Assembly (NCBI GenBank): GCA_012064415.1
Contig: SSNU01000220.1
Location: 228,708 to 292,707, forward strand
DNA length: 64,000 nucleotides
Direction: 5' to 3'
DNA from: Gyrodactylus bullatarudis
Lineage: Eukaryota; Platyhelminthes; Monogenea; Gyrodactylidea; Gyrodactylidae
Of the stretch, positions 35,071 through 48,450 are shown one piece after another (within the stretch, counting starts at the first letter, position 1; every line of letters starts with the position of its first letter). The notes below the pieces were generated by a model. It was not told the origin of the DNA, made no database searches, and was given only the letters and a program-made list of their open reading frames with translations. The position numbers were made by a program, and so were the translations under genes.

Positions 35071-37640
35071 TACTCTCGTGAGTTGTTTGGAGAGTTGCCT
35101 AGTGCTTATATGTACTCCTCAGTATGCCATAAGTTGCTGGTTCAATTCTTTCTCAATGTCATTGTAATAAAATCTACGAATTACAAATCATTATCGAATA
35201 AACTATTGAACTCAGAATAAAAGTTCCACGAATTGTAGAATGAAAAATCTTTTAATATCCAATGTATATTTCAAAATAGGGAAATTAGTCTGAATATTCA
35301 TTATTTTATTTGAGAAAATAATTAATCAATTTATCCTAATTTAGAATAAGCGATTTAATCAACACTTAAATTCTGATCTAATAATCACAGAAGTAAAAGC
35401 TTTTTCATTTGTGATAAAACAAGACATTTGGTTTGATAGTGTCAATCCAAAAATCCACTACCATAATCCTAGAATTATTTCACAGATTCCGAGTAATCCA
35501 TTCTATCAGGCAATAAAAAGTTAAAAAATTTTAGTATTTAAAAATTACTGTATTATAAAGAATTACATCACTAAATTATTATTACTAAAAATTATAATTC
35601 AACCTTTATTTTTTATCAACCGTAGAGTTATTTCGTTATGTAGAATGAAAGTATGAATTTTTTTGATTTTGAAGCAAGCTTGACTTAAAATTGAAAATGG
35701 AAAGAATTTGATAAAAATCACACTTCAAAAATTCAACTTTAGAACCTGTTTGCGATCAGATAACGAAAGTTCATAAAATTTTGTAGATAATTTTTTCAGA
35801 TTTGGAATCAGCGCTAAAATTTACACCAGAATCAGATCACTCTTCCCATTCACGTTAATTTTTGATTTTTTAATGTGTTATCCTTCTTTATGAACATCGG
35901 TTTTGACTTATTCATGTTAAATAAAGAATGAAGAAGATGCCGGTTTTTTGGTCCTTTATTTAGGACATACTCATCAGTATGAGACTTGTCAAAAGTAAAA
36001 TGAAACTTGGGTTGGTCAATTTCTCCTTGTGGGGTCGATTAGTTTTTTTTTCTAATAACAGTTAAGATGAAATTACACACTACACTTTGTTTATATTTAT
36101 AGTTTTTATTTATTTAAAAATTCTCATTCCTCCATCTGGATTAAGGATCAATGAATTCTTCTAAAAAATGACTAGGAAACTACTGTATAGATTATTAAAT
36201 AAAAAATATACAAGCAGATATTATTATATAAAATAAAAGTAGATTAATAAAAGAGAATAAAGTTTACCAATTCTTACTACTTGAATCTCGACATTATTCA
36301 CGCCATTCCTGATAGTTATTTTCCTCTATTTTTATAAATTGAATTGTTCATTAGCGCGTAATTTCAATATCTCCTCTTCTTCCTTTTCGTGAATGAAATT
36401 ATCTTTTCTTCTTATAATTAAAATGATACTATAGAAGTAATATAATCGAATTTTTGATTTATTTTCAACAGACTTGATGATCCTTAGTAGGGATTCCTAA
36501 CTGATCATAAATGCATCATAGTTGGTGGTATCAGAGTTTTATTTCGTCTATCAAAATAGTTGACTTAATTTTTATGCCCGGTAGATAGTGATTTCAGTAT
36601 AAATTATAGTCTAATGTTATTATTGCTTGATAATGTCTTGAATCAGATACAGTTTATGCCCTCTTTTTCGTATTCCAAGCTCTTTACTAAAGAGTCTTTA
36701 GTCTTCAAGCCCTGTCTGATTCATGATACTCTTAAGTCACATATAAGACTTACCGTAGACTTGGTGAAGAAAAGTGATAGCATGAAACATTTTTAATTAA
36801 AGTTTCTGCCTTAAAATTTTGGCAGCTCTTATAAATAATTACTGTATAATAGAGAGAGGCAAATATTCTAACATCCGCTCATTTTAAAGAGAATTTTTCA
36901 ACGTAAAAAAGTTCCTACCATGTATTTTAAATTTTGCTAAGATACCCCAAGTCGCAATTGAAAATGCCGATTTTTGAATTAGCGCCAACTATTTTCAATG
37001 AATTTTTCAACTACAATCGGTCAAAATCTAAATTTTGTGCCATGTGAATGCAATTTTAAATAGAAATAGGTTCGTAAGGTATTTTTAATCAGCTCTGCAT
37101 ATTCTAGAAAAAAATTCCGATTAATTTGGATCTGTTGAAGATGCTTGGGAAAATTGGATTTTGGGGTATTAGAGAATTGAAAATTCCGAATTTAAATTTC
37201 ATAAATGGCATTTTCTAAGTTTGATCTAACAGATTCACATTGAAGGCGAAATATTGTTCAAAAAAAAATATTTGACTCACCCTACTGTATAAGAAGAGAT
37301 TACACTCTCATAGATGTTTTGATTAGGATACATTATCAGACTTTGAACAATTTTCAATATTTAGGATAAATATTCAATTCTTTCAAATAGAAAGATGCTC
37401 ATTAGACCTTGAAGAAAAGTTTTTCAATTTAGAAAAATCTATTTCTTCTTTTTGGAGAAATTTAGAATCGAATTAACTTGGAATCATTTATTAATCCAAT
37501 CGAATATTTTCGGTATCAGTGAATTACAAATTGATCAAAGTAAATTTATTTCCATTTTATGATCAAACTGATCCCTTTATAGTTTATCTATAAAAATTAG
37601 CTTCGCTGTAATTGGAATTTCTGTAAACCTTTTAGGATGT
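35071..37640. other. No recognised gene
   Basis: AT-rich sequence. A tRNA-like B-box (GGTTCAATTCT at 35139-35149) and a loose A-box precursor near 35095 abut the foldback element, but no cloverleaf can be folded by eye. Palindromic fragments with CGATTTTTGAATTAGCGCC-like sequence near 36960-37200 look related to the foldback family. Confidence 0.4.
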
Positions 37641-37814
37641 AAAAATTTCGAAAAGGACAAATTTTGCGTAAAATATCAGCTTTTATATGTCTGATAATAT
37701 TTTTAGATTCTAAAAAGAAGCATGATTCAAACTATAAGAATCATCAAAAATTATATTCGAATAGAAGATGGTTAAAATTATTTTTTTTATGGGTTAATTC
37801 TAAAAATCACCCCA

Positions 37815-38135
37815 ATGAAAATTTCAACTCTTTACCTCAATTATTCTCATTTCAAAATTCCCCTCTTATTGAATGGTGTAAATTGGATGATTCAAATTCT
37901 TTATGCAACCTACATAAGTTTTAGAAAGATTGAAAGTGAACTTTCCCCTTATATAGAACCTTTGATGGAAAAAACTTTACGCGAATCTAGGTTCTTACAA
38001 ATTTTTGCTAGCCTTAAAGAAGATTTATTTCTTGTTTCTCAAGATCGAAATAGTGAAATAAGAAGAGTTGTTAACTTCAATAAACTCCAATGTCCTTGTA
38101 GTTTGCAAAAATTAATGAATATATTGAGTTGTTAA
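37815..38135 (+). CDS. Hypothetical 106-residue protein
   Basis: An ATG-initiated frame reading MKISTLYLNYSHF, a hydrophobic stretch NGVNWMIQILYATYISF, then a charged helical region (RKIESELSPYIEPLMEKT, LKEDLFLVSQDRNSEIRR) and a Cys-bearing end (LQCPCSLQKLMNILSC). The composition looks more coding than the surroundings, and the overlapping +2 frame at 37664-37924 is also open. I recognise no family and see no splice sites or poly(A) signal that settle it. It may be a fragment of a decayed element. Confidence 0.25.
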   Translation: MKISTLYLNYSHFKIPLLLNGVNWMIQILYATYISFRKIESELSPYIEPLMEKTLRESRFLQIFASLKEDLFLVSQDRNSEIRRVVNFNKLQCPCSLQKLMNILSC

Positions 38136-39755
38136 CAGATTGATTACGAATTGAATCTTCAGACTTATTATTTAAACACATTCTACTATCAATAATCAAC
38201 AGAAACAAAGATTTAAGCTATTTATTTATTAACTGAAACAAGATTCATTACCTATGTATTTATTTATTTGAATGCCGTGGCTAAAAAATGACAAGTTGTT
38301 TTTAAAAGTATGCCCCATATGAATGGTAATCTCTTTGAAAGCAGCTTACTCGGAGATTATCATGCTCCGTGACGTCGAAAATCTGATGGATTCGGAACTT
38401 GAAGGATAAAATATGGAAGACCATGCAAAAGCCGTAAAATATCAAGCACTGAAAAAAGGGTAGAGAGGTGATTTTTGGAATTAACCCTTTTTTTAAATAG
38501 CGTTTGGTTTCTCCTTCACTTAAAAATTCGTGGTAGAAAAAACCCGCATTCTTCTTCAAAATTGAAACGTTTGAAGCTGTTCAAGGTCTAATGTCCATTT
38601 TAAGCCTTTTATTTATAAATTTCAAAATATAAGAAAAACAAACTGTATTGATGAAGGAGAATTTTTAAATTTAATTTTATTCTCTCTAAAAGATGGATAG
38701 ATTCATTTATTTATTCGATCTCAAGTGTATTCTTTTATATTTCTATTTACTCCGAAAAAATGAAAGAATCAGATGAATATGTTGATTATTTCTTAAAACG
38801 TTTACAAACAACAAGGATTATAGAATTTCTTACCGATATTCTTCTTATTTTTTCTTCCAAAGGAGCAATTTAAATATTTTCCTGTTTATAGAAATGAATA
38901 AAATTATGCATAAATAAAACAATCTCTATCAATTTATCCAACTGAATAGAATAAAATGGAGGTGCGAAAACCAAGAACGGATTTTAAAATACTTTAAATT
39001 TTCAATTCGATCACCTATGCCATTGGGAAAATGGATTTCAATTTTAAACTTTATTGAATTAAAAGCAAATTTAAATCAATTGATCTTGATAAATGTGTTT
39101 GTTATATAGGATTCATTTAGAATTTTCCAAGGCTTGTAAGAATTGGATCATGATGATCATCTGTCAATTCATCCCGTTATTATGACCATATTCAACTCAC
39201 ACACACACACAGTCCCCCTCAAATAAAGTGGTACATATCGATAGGGGCAATGAAGGGTGGGAGATTAGACGAGTAGTAGTCTATTTACCATTTGCTCTAT
39301 CTGTTTCATAAAGAAAAAAAATGATTGAAGTAACACTCTGTCCTAATATTTCTCAAAGATCTTTTTTTTCATTCAAGTGTGACTTGTGAAGAATGAATTT
39401 ATTTAAAAAGACATATTTATTTGGGAAGAATTCAAATTAAAGATTATGTAATTATTTGATGAAAAAATATGTAAACTATTTTCTGGCCATTATTATCTTC
39501 AAAACATAATAGGTGAAAGAAAATTTCTCATAACTTCTATGAGATTTAATACATTACTCAAATCCATTTGTCTTTCACAGGGGATATAACGATATTACTA
39601 CTCAATAATTTAGCTTAGCTTACCTAACTTTAGTCAACCTTGATTTAAATTGTCCAAGTTTTGAAAAAGAACGGTTGTAGGAAAAATGAGCAAAGGATGT
39701 CAAGAAGAGGATCTGACTATAGAATATTTAAACCCTACTAGTACCAAGATGAATT

Positions 39756-42068
39756 TTAACCCTTAGTCAGTCCCACTGGATATTAGGGGTAGATTAAAAA
39801 AAATTTTGATAATTACAAACTGCCAAGCCGCACAAGTTCCAAGTCATGGCAAATTATTTCAAGTTCAGTTCAAATTTTTGAAAGATATGATTTCTTAGAT
39901 AGTGACATAATAGAGCCAAAATTTTTTGACATTTAACACCCAAAAATGATCTCACTACTTTCAAGTAAACTTTTTTATTATAAGACTTTTTGAGTTCCTT
40001 TTTGATTTTTTATATTCTTAGTCATTAATGATTTTAATATCATATCGACGAAGTTATTAAAGTCGAAAAAATTGTGAATAAATAATAATTAGGCAATTCT
40101 CTCATCCATTAAAGTTTAAACATGATATGTCTCAATTTAAAGTAGGTTTTTAGACCCATGTTTTATACATCATTAGAACCGCCTCAAAGAGCTGAACCAG
40201 ATTATGACTAGAGTTAAAAACCGAAAATTTGAAAAATCAATCTCTACTGTATATTTCTATCACATATCATTTTAGAAACTCGTTATTGTTTATCTGGGAT
40301 CTCAGAAAATACTTTGTTAAACACCCAGTCGATAAGAAATTTATAAATCTCCTGTAGTTCGCAAAAATCTCAGCCCTATCATTTGATTTGATTGAGATTT
40401 CCGGGAATAAAAACAGCTCAAGAGAATATTGCTAATTTCCTTCCTTTAATTAAAGTAACCAAAAGAAACTTGAGGTTACTCAGGTAAACGATTTATAGAG
40501 AAATGGCCGAGTCGTCGAGATCAAACAAATTTTCTTCTATAAAAAATAAATAATCATTTCTTCATGAGCATATAAAGCTGTTCTGGAAATAGTCTTCGCA
40601 TATGCCGAAACCAAAAAAGTATTCATTTTTCAACAGAATTGAAGGCAAAAACATAAAAATAAGGAATTAAATTAAAGACTAAGAAATTTCGAGATCTGAA
40701 GATCCATTTGGAGACCTTCAAAATTGTAAGAAATATGCATCTTTATATTCAATCAACTTTGGTCAACATTGATGATAGGCAATATCTAGTACATACATAA
40801 GTTGAATCTTGTTGTTTCTTCTATGTCTCTATCAATTTCTTCTCAAAGGAAGGAAGTAATATCATTTTTCTCTCTCAATAAAAATATCGTGACTGATATC
40901 TTGGTATGTTCATCAGTTTTTAAATGACATATTCAATGAATAATATTCATACAGATGCATTTACTTATAAGCATTATGCAAATCATGGTTTTCATCGATC
41001 AAACTTTAATCTAAATAGCAATTTATGAGGTTTAAAGAAGTCAAATGTAAACATCCTGCAAAAGATCCATAACTTAATCAGCAAAATTGTCCGACGTTAT
41101 TTTAATATTTTACTGAAGCAGATAAATGGCTTGAATATTTGTCACCAATGAATATTAGCGAAAATAGATTCATTTGGAATTTAACGCCTTCTACAGAACC
41201 TATAAGTCAGTGAGAAAAAATATGACGTTTGAAATAGCCAAGACTTGTTCGTTTAATGCTGTTTGAATTTTGGAATGAAAATCACAAATCTGACTGAACT
41301 TTTCATTCTGCATTTAATCTTGCTCAATTGACTGAGTTAAAATCCAATATTACTCGGTTATTTTGAAGGATATGACTTTGAAAATCAATCTATTAATAGA
41401 GTGCTAGACATAATTTTGAGATATGATAAAATTTGCTTATTTTTTGAAGCAAATTTTTAGAATTACAGTCGGAACTGAAACTCGATGGCCACCCCAGTCC
41501 GAAGAAATTAGAGCTTAATATATGGCGAAAAATATACAAATTTACAAGGAATTTATTGGTGCATTCAGTTTTCCGTTAAACTCGCGTTTTTAAGGGTAAA
41601 TAAGGGTACAAAAATTAAGTTTTTTGAGCTTTATTGCGAGGTTTAGATAGGTATAAGAGAGTTTAAAAGCACTCTAAAAAAACTTTTTTTATGTAAGTGA
41701 CCGATCAAAATCAGGGTTTTGGATCACATAGTGAAGGGGTGTGAATCGAGTATACGTTCATTCAAGCTTCGAATGATCTAGTTTGTAAGATAAAAAATTG
41801 TTGATTTCATAAATATTCAGGGCAAGAAAATCAGTTCATCAGATCACAATTGATTGGATCTATGACCTTAAAAAAAAACTAAATTTTTGGAAATAATCTA
41901 CTCTCTTTGAGTTATTATTGTACGAGCTTGACGAATGATAGGGCTGAGATTTATAAATTTCCTATCAACTGGGTGGTAAACGAAGTATTCTCTGAGGCTT
42001 AGATGAACTATAATGAGTTCCTAAAATGATATATCATAGAAATAATCCAGTGGGACTTTAACGGTTAA
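39756..42068. mobile_element. 2.3-kb TTAA-flanked element with inverted termini
   Basis: TTAA-CCCTTAGTCAGTCCCACTGG at the left and its relative (TTAACCGTTAAAGTCCCACT read inward from the right) at 42068 define termini with AGTCCCACTGGAT shared. TTAA duplication plus a CC-starting terminus is the piggyBac signature. A second inner inverted pair (about 40255-40395 and 41885-42030) shares CTGTAGTTCGC-adjacent and CTCAGCCCTATCATT blocks. The 1.4 kb centre has no long frame, so it is non-autonomous or decayed. Confidence 0.7.
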
Positions 42069-42983
42069 TGAAGTTTTATTTTTGAGAAAAATTTATACAA
42101 TTTGAAAAAAATATCCATTCTGAACTACCCAGAAAAAGGGTTCAATTTAACCCAGGAAAAAATAAAATTGAACGTATCAGAAAAAATCGATGCTCAGTAC
42201 TCGTTCTCTATAGAATTTGCCGAAGCTCTTAACTCATAATCACTGTATCAATCAGATTTGATCTAAATGTAATATGTTAATTTTTCAAATACTTTCCGTA
42301 GTATGAAATCATTCTTTCCTAGAAACATACAAAATTTCAATCAATGAAAAATCAATTAGAGAGATAAACACATATTCTTAGTTGTGATTTATATTTTCTA
42401 ACTGCATTACATATAAAGGTACTCATTTATCTATATCTATTTTTATCAATCTGATAACGTTATCTTTTCACCAGTTATAAAAAAGGATCTATCCACACAT
42501 TGTACAGTTCTATAGGAAAATTTCCCATATTAAATTATGTTTCCTTTACAAATGGTATTGAACGAAAAGTCAAAGTAAAGATAACTAGCCATGATATTTT
42601 TTATAAACCATATCCGATAGAGTCTCACCCTATTATATGATTCAGTTAGCAGAGTTTGGGCTCTTACTCAATTCGTAAGAGTTATTCGTTTTTACAAGCT
42701 CATTCAAAAATTTTACCACCACTAAAAAATTTTCATGCATAGATAAAGAAATCAGAATTTGTTAATTCAAACAATTGAAAAGCTTCGGGAATTTCTATTC
42801 TCTGAAAATTCATGTAAAAACTATTCCGATAAATTTATAGAAATCGATAATTTAAAACGGATTTTGCTTGTTTATGTTCACGTTTTTGAAATCTAATAAA
42901 TCCTTTTGATCATCTAAAGATCATTTACCAACTTAAAAATAATATTTGTTTGATAGGTCAAATTTTCTTTCGGATATTTAGAA

Positions 42984-43662
42984 TGACATGAAGATGAGAA
43001 TTTACCATTTTTACAAAAAACTCGATATTTTTCTCCGGATTCCCAGAAAAAAATAATTTTTTGAATTCTAGAACGGAATGAGCTAATAAGATGTGGATAT
43101 TCGAAAAAATTCAATCTGACCAAAATTAGGCCGATTTTCAAATATCTGAAATGGACCAAATTCCCACCTTTTCAACTTTTAAACACAAATTTAAACACTG
43201 AGGATATTCGGAATCATCATTGAATTCGAATTCAACTGTTGAAGTTCACTGAAATTCGTCATTACTTTGGGAAATCAAACTATTTGAATTTTTCAATCAT
43301 CATTGATGATTCATCACGAAGGCAAATTATCCAAAATCTGGAAGTTGAACTTTTTCTTGGAAACAGTAAGATCTTCGCTATCTCTATGGCCAAATTAAAA
43401 TTCTTCGTTCAGTTTTGGTCCAAATAATATGATCACTGCTTCGAATCATGGGTTCAAAAGTTGAAAAAATGGGAATTTGGTCCATTTCAGATATTTGAAA
43501 ATCGGCTTATTTTGGTCAGATTGAATTTTTTCGGAATTTTTTCGAATATCCACATCTTATTAGCTCATTCCGTTCTAGAATTCAAAAAATTATTTTTTTC
43601 TGGGAATCCGGAGAAAAATATCGAGTTTTTTGTAAAAATGGTAAATTCTCATCTTCATGTCA
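42984..43662. mobile_element. Foldback element, 200-bp near-identical arms
   Basis: Arms at about 42984-43185 and 43450-43662 are inverted copies with very few differences. Blocks: TGACATGAAGATGAGAATTT, then ACTCGATATTTTTCTCCGG and GAACGGAATGAGCTAATAAG. One arm has an extra AATTCCGAAAA. Same family as 13753-14460 and 44484-45157, and the youngest-looking member here. Confidence 0.88.
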
Positions 43663-44483
43663 ACTAGGCTTAATTTAGTTGACAGTCAGTGTTGAAACTT
43701 TTCTATTTTTGTGTCATAAGGATACTTCAATTTTAGATCAAGATGAAATATTTCTTCGTGTCGATTGCCTAGAAACTTGTTTAATAGAACTTTTGAAACA
43801 AGTTCTAATGCTATATCAAGGTTTCAACAATGTCTGATAGAGCCAAATGTATATATATATGCCAGAACCCTTGAGATTTGAAAAAAATTTTTTTTGTATA
43901 ATGAGAAAAAATACATCATTTTCTAAAAGTTCAATACTACTAGGGATTGCATTATATTACATCGAGGAGAAATCTTGAACAGAATCTATACTTTTTTTCA
44001 AATAATCAATTGAAACATTCGGAAAGTGTGAAATGCACCGAGAAAGTAGTTTTTTTTTCTTTCAATATTCATTCACACAAAATAATAAATGATACATGTT
44101 CTTTTATGTAGGGGAGATTTATTATGGAAAATTAGTTTTTATTTTCAAAAAAACGTAATAAAAAATATGAAGACTCTCTTTTTCCCACAATGGGACTAAC
44201 GTTCAAAGGGAATTCTTATAAATAATAGAAGATTCATCCAAATTATTTGACCGACAAGCAAAATGGGCTCTAGTGAGAGAAAGTATAAAGGAAGACAACT
44301 AATACATATCAAATCTCTCCATGGAAATAAATCAAGAACCTTTGTGTATTCTTACTTAATCTAGGGGGCAGACTGCAAGATTAAAGGCATAAATTATTCC
44401 AATAGTTTACTACTAACTGTATAAAAATAATAATCTTTGCAAGCTTTTCGCTCGTGTTGAATATGTGTCTCATGTAAAGTTGG

Positions 44484-45157
44484 TTGATATGAAGTTGATT
44501 TTTACGAAAACCTCGATTTTTCATCAAAAATTCGAATATGTTAAAGAATTTTTGGAATCCTACTCATGTTGCCCACTTTTACGATTTGGAGAAAAAATTT
44601 CTGAAAAAATAATATTCTCATAAAAAATATGGTCATACATTTCGATTTGGCGACTAAAACTCATTTTTTCAAATTTTACCTGAAACTATTTATTGATTTC
44701 AAAGTGAGAGAGTGATCAAAAGCTGATTTTCAGGATCACAATAAGATAAGAAAGCCAAATATCGCCGAAAATTCACTAATTTTCAAGTAGTGAAAAGATC
44801 AAAAAAACGAAATTCCACTCCTAAACGATAATGAAGTTATGGATTAGAACAGATTCCGCATCTTCGGTCTTCTTGTCTTGTTGTGATCCTAAAAATCAGC
44901 TTTTAATCACTCTCTCACTATGAAATCAATATATAGTTTCAGTTCAAAGTTTGAAAAAATGGGATTTTGGCGCCAAATGGAAATTTGAAAATGACCATAT
45001 TTTTCATTTTAAAATTTCTTTTGTTCAGAACTTTTTCTTCAAATCGGAAAAAAGCGAGCAACATGAGTAGGATTCCAAAAATTCTTTAACATATTCGAAT
45101 TTTTGATGAAAAAATCGAGGTTTTTGTAAAAATCAATGATTCCCAACTTCATATCAA
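44484..45157. mobile_element. Foldback element, same family
   Basis: Ends TTGATATGAAGTTG and its complement CAACTTCATATCAA. Arms share AAAACCTCGATTTTT and GGAATCCTACTCATGTTGC. The inner pair GTGATCAAAAGCTGATTTT matches the inner pair of 13753-14460, tying the two copies together. Confidence 0.85.
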
Positions 45158-45613
45158 TTAGCTTTAATACATGATTTCTTAATATGAAGTTACTTGATAA
45201 GAAGATAGGAATTGACTATTATCGCAGAGAACTCAATTCTCTTTGATTACTAGAGGATTATAGCTATAATAAAATGAGTTCATATACAAATTATGGCGTA
45301 TTTCAAATCTTGAGGTAACGCCAAATTTCTATCACATATCATTTTAGGAACTAATTATTATTACAGTCATCCGACGAAATTAGAGAACAATTAAACGAAT
45401 TTAGTGAAGAGCACATTTGACAAAATTAGAAGAGAGTTGATCGTAATTGAAAAAGGGAGAAGACAAAAAAAGTGGACAATTATACGAGTCTAGAAAAACA
45501 GTTTTTCGTTTTTAAGCGAATAGTGTTCAAAATTAGTGAAATGAGATTATTACAGGTTACCTTTTATACAAAACTAGTGGACAGCTTTACATTTTTAGGC
45601 GATTTTTTTCGTT

Positions 45614-46252
45614 ATTACAGGAGACTTTTGGGTTCAGCGAAAAATTTCAAGTGGGAGGAATTTTCGCGTCGACCAATGAGAACTCAAAAACCTTTTGAGT
45701 GTGCAAATAATCTATTCGAGTCTATTGACGTATATTGTTATATACAAACTGTGTCTATTTTCCTCATATATCATGTATGCTCCAGTTGAGGTACACTAAA
45801 CTTTCTAAGTAAAAATGGGCTTATTTTGAATTTAGAATTTTTCAATTTTTTTGTTTACTAAACAAGTTTTTATACAGGATTGTTGTTCGAAGTCTCAAGT
45901 TTATTTTGAGGGACTGTTTCTAAATATTCATCCAATAAAATTTTAGATACAGTGCACTGCAAATAGGACGTATCAAGAGTCGAATTTCAGCCAATAATTT
46001 TTCGTAAGGATTTCAAAAATCGAATCAGATTTTACCATTAATTATTATTTAAGACAGGAAATCAAAATAAATATAAAAAAGATTCAAATTTCGTTGATTT
46101 TAAGACTTTAAACCAGATAGAGATACCTCAACTAAAAATAATTTTTCAACAAAAAATGAAGTAATTGTGATAAAAGGTTTCTGAGTTCTCATTGGTCGAC
46201 GCGAAAATTCCTCGCACTTGAAATTTTTCGCTGTACCCAAATTGGAGCATTA
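45614..46252. mobile_element. Foldback element adjoining the transposase element
   Basis: Arms at about 45614-45700 and 46165-46252 are inverted copies with blocks AGCGAAAAATTTCAAGTG and TTTTCGCGTCGACCAATGAG. The middle has no frame of note apart from a 105-codon frame that begins before it. It directly abuts the next element. Confidence 0.75.
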
Positions 46253-46254
46253 CC

Positions 46255-47541
46255 GACTTTTCCAATATTAGTAAAGAGCCTAATCGAAATTAGAGGAATC
46301 CTTTTTTTTATTGAAAAATATTTCGAGTATAATACGGATAAATATTGAATGGTTCTTCCCTCAACGCCTTTCTCATGTAGGCAAGCATGTGCTCATAAAA
46401 AGGCGTAAAATCGTTATTTTCAATTCTCCCGATAGATATAAGAAAATTTTCTAATAGTTCCTCGTTGGTCCTCGTTAGTAGACTCTTGTAAATATTTTTC
46501 AGCTGGCTGAAGACTTCTTCAATTGGATTTAATTGTGGTGAATACCTTGGAAGAAAAAGTACTCTTATATCTTCTCTGAAAGCAGCTCTCACAATGTTTG
46601 CTTTGTGGAATATCGCATTATCCATAACTAAAGTTGAATTCATTGGCAAAGAAAAGTTCAATTTTTCTATTACAAATTGTTGAAGGATTTGACTATTGCA
46701 AGCTCCATCAATAGTTGTATGATCGACAATTCCATTTGTTCCTATAACCATTAGAAGCGTTTTATTTCATCTTCTTCTATCAACCCGAATTCAGGGTTTT
46801 CACCTAAAAACAAGAGAATAATTTAATGACAATACCTGTTAGGCTCCATCCGTATTCTTTTTGAGTGTGAAAGTTAAATCCAGTTTCATCCAGAAAATAA
46901 AGATTGAGAATATCCTGACGATTTTCTGTGTAAAACCAATTAGCATATTCTCTTCGATCATTCAGAGTTATTTCGTGATCTTGGACTTCAAAAAGAACCT
47001 TAACTCGCTTTCGAGTCACTTGACATTCTTTGAAGAGTTTACTGAGTTGCCTTTCGGGAATTTGAAGAATTTCAACCAGTTCTTATCTTGTTAAGAGACA
47101 ATCATTAGTAATTTCTTGGATAAATCTTGCCTTCAGTTCTTGTGATAGCTCTAGGGGTTTGCGTCCACGTTTTTGAGTTTGATATGTAACATAATTTCCA
47201 GTCTCATGGGAAAATGCTTTTTTTCTTAAACTATACGCAGCACTTCTTGAACAATTCAGGGAATGTGCCAAGTTATCGATATCATCATTGTTGTTAAGAA
47301 TGTTAACTCCAACTTCAATTTTAGAGTTGTCGATTATAGCTCTAGCCATGAATGTTTAAGAATCAATGATGAGAAAACATGGTTGGAAAGGTTGAAAGTC
47401 GTATGAGAAATTTCATTGGTTATAGTCCTCTTCTATTTGTTCTGTAATTTCATCGGACGACTGCAGTTTTTTTTTCAATAAAATAGAAAAAAAAGGATTC
47501 CTCTAATTTCGATTAGCCTCTTTACTAATATTGGAAAAGTC
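46255..47541 (-). mobile_element. Decayed DDE (IS630/Tc1-like) transposon with 55-bp TIRs
   Basis: Left TIR 46255-46310 (GACTTTTCCAATATTAGTAA onward) and right TIR 47487-47541 are inverted copies with only a couple of mismatches. They enclose a minus-strand transposase pseudogene. The segment from 45364 to this point and sequence inside the right end (47437-47470, CGTCCGATGAAATTACAGAA) also resemble each other in inverse orientation, so several insertions are nested here. Confidence 0.85.
46308..47349 (-). pseudogene. DDE-superfamily transposase, broken
   Basis: N-terminal helix-turn-helix region MARAIIDNSKIEVGVNIL with LAHSLNCSRSAAYSLRKKAF, then a linker QKRGRKPLELSQELKARF. The catalytic domain has LYFLDETGFN (first D), LVMDNAIFHKANIV (second D) and YSPQLNPIEEVFSQLKN (E), with 33 residues between the second D and the first E, as in the IS630-Tc1-mariner group. 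Breaks: an in-frame TAA at 47083-47085 with coding continuing in the same frame, and a one-base frameshift at about 46755-46790. Between GWSLT and GENPEF lies a 32-nt GT...TTTTTAG stretch (46804-46835) whose removal restores the domain, so the gene probably has a tiny intron. Closest families cannot be settled by eye. Confidence 0.85.
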
Positions 47542-47940
47542 TCCTGTAATAATGATGACTGTAATTTAAATATCAGAAAATACTTCGTTTGCCCCCCCCC
47601 CATTCGATAGGAAATTTATTAATCTCCTGGAATAAGCAAAGATCTTGGCTCTATCATTCGTCAAACTCGTGCTGTACTAATTCAAAGAGAGTTGATTTTT
47701 TTCAAAAATTAATTCTTGTTTAAAAACGTTTTTTAAACAAAAACCTACTTCCCGGGGTCATAGGTAGAAAGTAAGATAACTTTTATCGATTAATCATGAC
47801 GGTAGAATTCAAATATGCAATCGCCTGAACTCGATCTCCTAAAGCTACAAAAATAGCCTGTTTTTGGATCAAAAAATGAGTCAAACCATAGGATAGACTA
47901 AAGATTGAATACGAGTCATGAAAAAAAATTCTCTAGGACT
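47542..47940. repeat. Right part of an interrupted TTAA-family repeat
   Basis: Sequence from about 47567 (ATCAGAAAATACTTCGTTTG, poly-C, ATAGGAAATTTATTAATCTCC) matches the inner repeat of the 39756-42068 element, and its missing left part (ATTTCTATCACATATCATTT) is found at 45330-45358. The transposase element and its neighbour therefore inserted into an older copy. Confidence 0.6.
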
Positions 47941-48450
47941 TTAACCCTTCATGTCCCATTGTCCCACCAGTGGAACACAACCCTTTCTCGGGCGATAATC
48001 TTAACTCAAAGATACCTAAAACACTTTGTTTACCCCTCATTAGAAAGGAAATTTATTAAGCTACAAAATTATGTATAATTCATGAAGATAGCTTTTCACT
48101 GATGCACACCATAGTTACTTAAAGAAGGGTGATTTTTTGAAAATTTTGTGAAATATTTAGAACGTTTTTTTTGAAAACCTATTTGCTGAGGTCTTAAAAA
48201 AAATAAAATAACTCTCTATCGTAAAACAATAGTCGTAGATTTCAAATATGCAATTGCCTGCTCGATATCTCACATAGTTTAGAAGATAAATGCTTTTAGA
48301 TGCAAAAAATGCCTATTTTAACCTCTATTATCTTTGAAGTCGGCTTACACACAAGGAATTCAGATTCAGAATCAGCGTAATTATTTTGGTTGGGTTGCAA
48401 ATTTTCTCATTTTTATGATGAAAAAAATAATTTGGGACATGAAGGGTTAA
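47941..48450. mobile_element. 510-bp piggyBac-like MITE
   Basis: TTAA at 47941-47944 and 48447-48450, with TIRs CCCTTCATGTCCCA / TGGGACATGAAGGG perfect over 14 bp. No coding capacity. The interior around 48160-48300 is a diverged direct repeat of 47740-47880 (AATATGCAATYGCCTG block). A partial copy lies at 32006. Confidence 0.85.

Noticed and set aside
35090..35150. tRNA-like A and B boxes
   Set aside because: B-box GGTTCAATTCT is present but no acceptor or anticodon stem can be formed; at most a degenerate tRNA-derived repeat.
39196..39212. (CA)n run, and poly-C runs at 47591 and 54308
   Set aside because: Ordinary short microsatellites or homopolymers; noted only as possible sequencing trouble spots.
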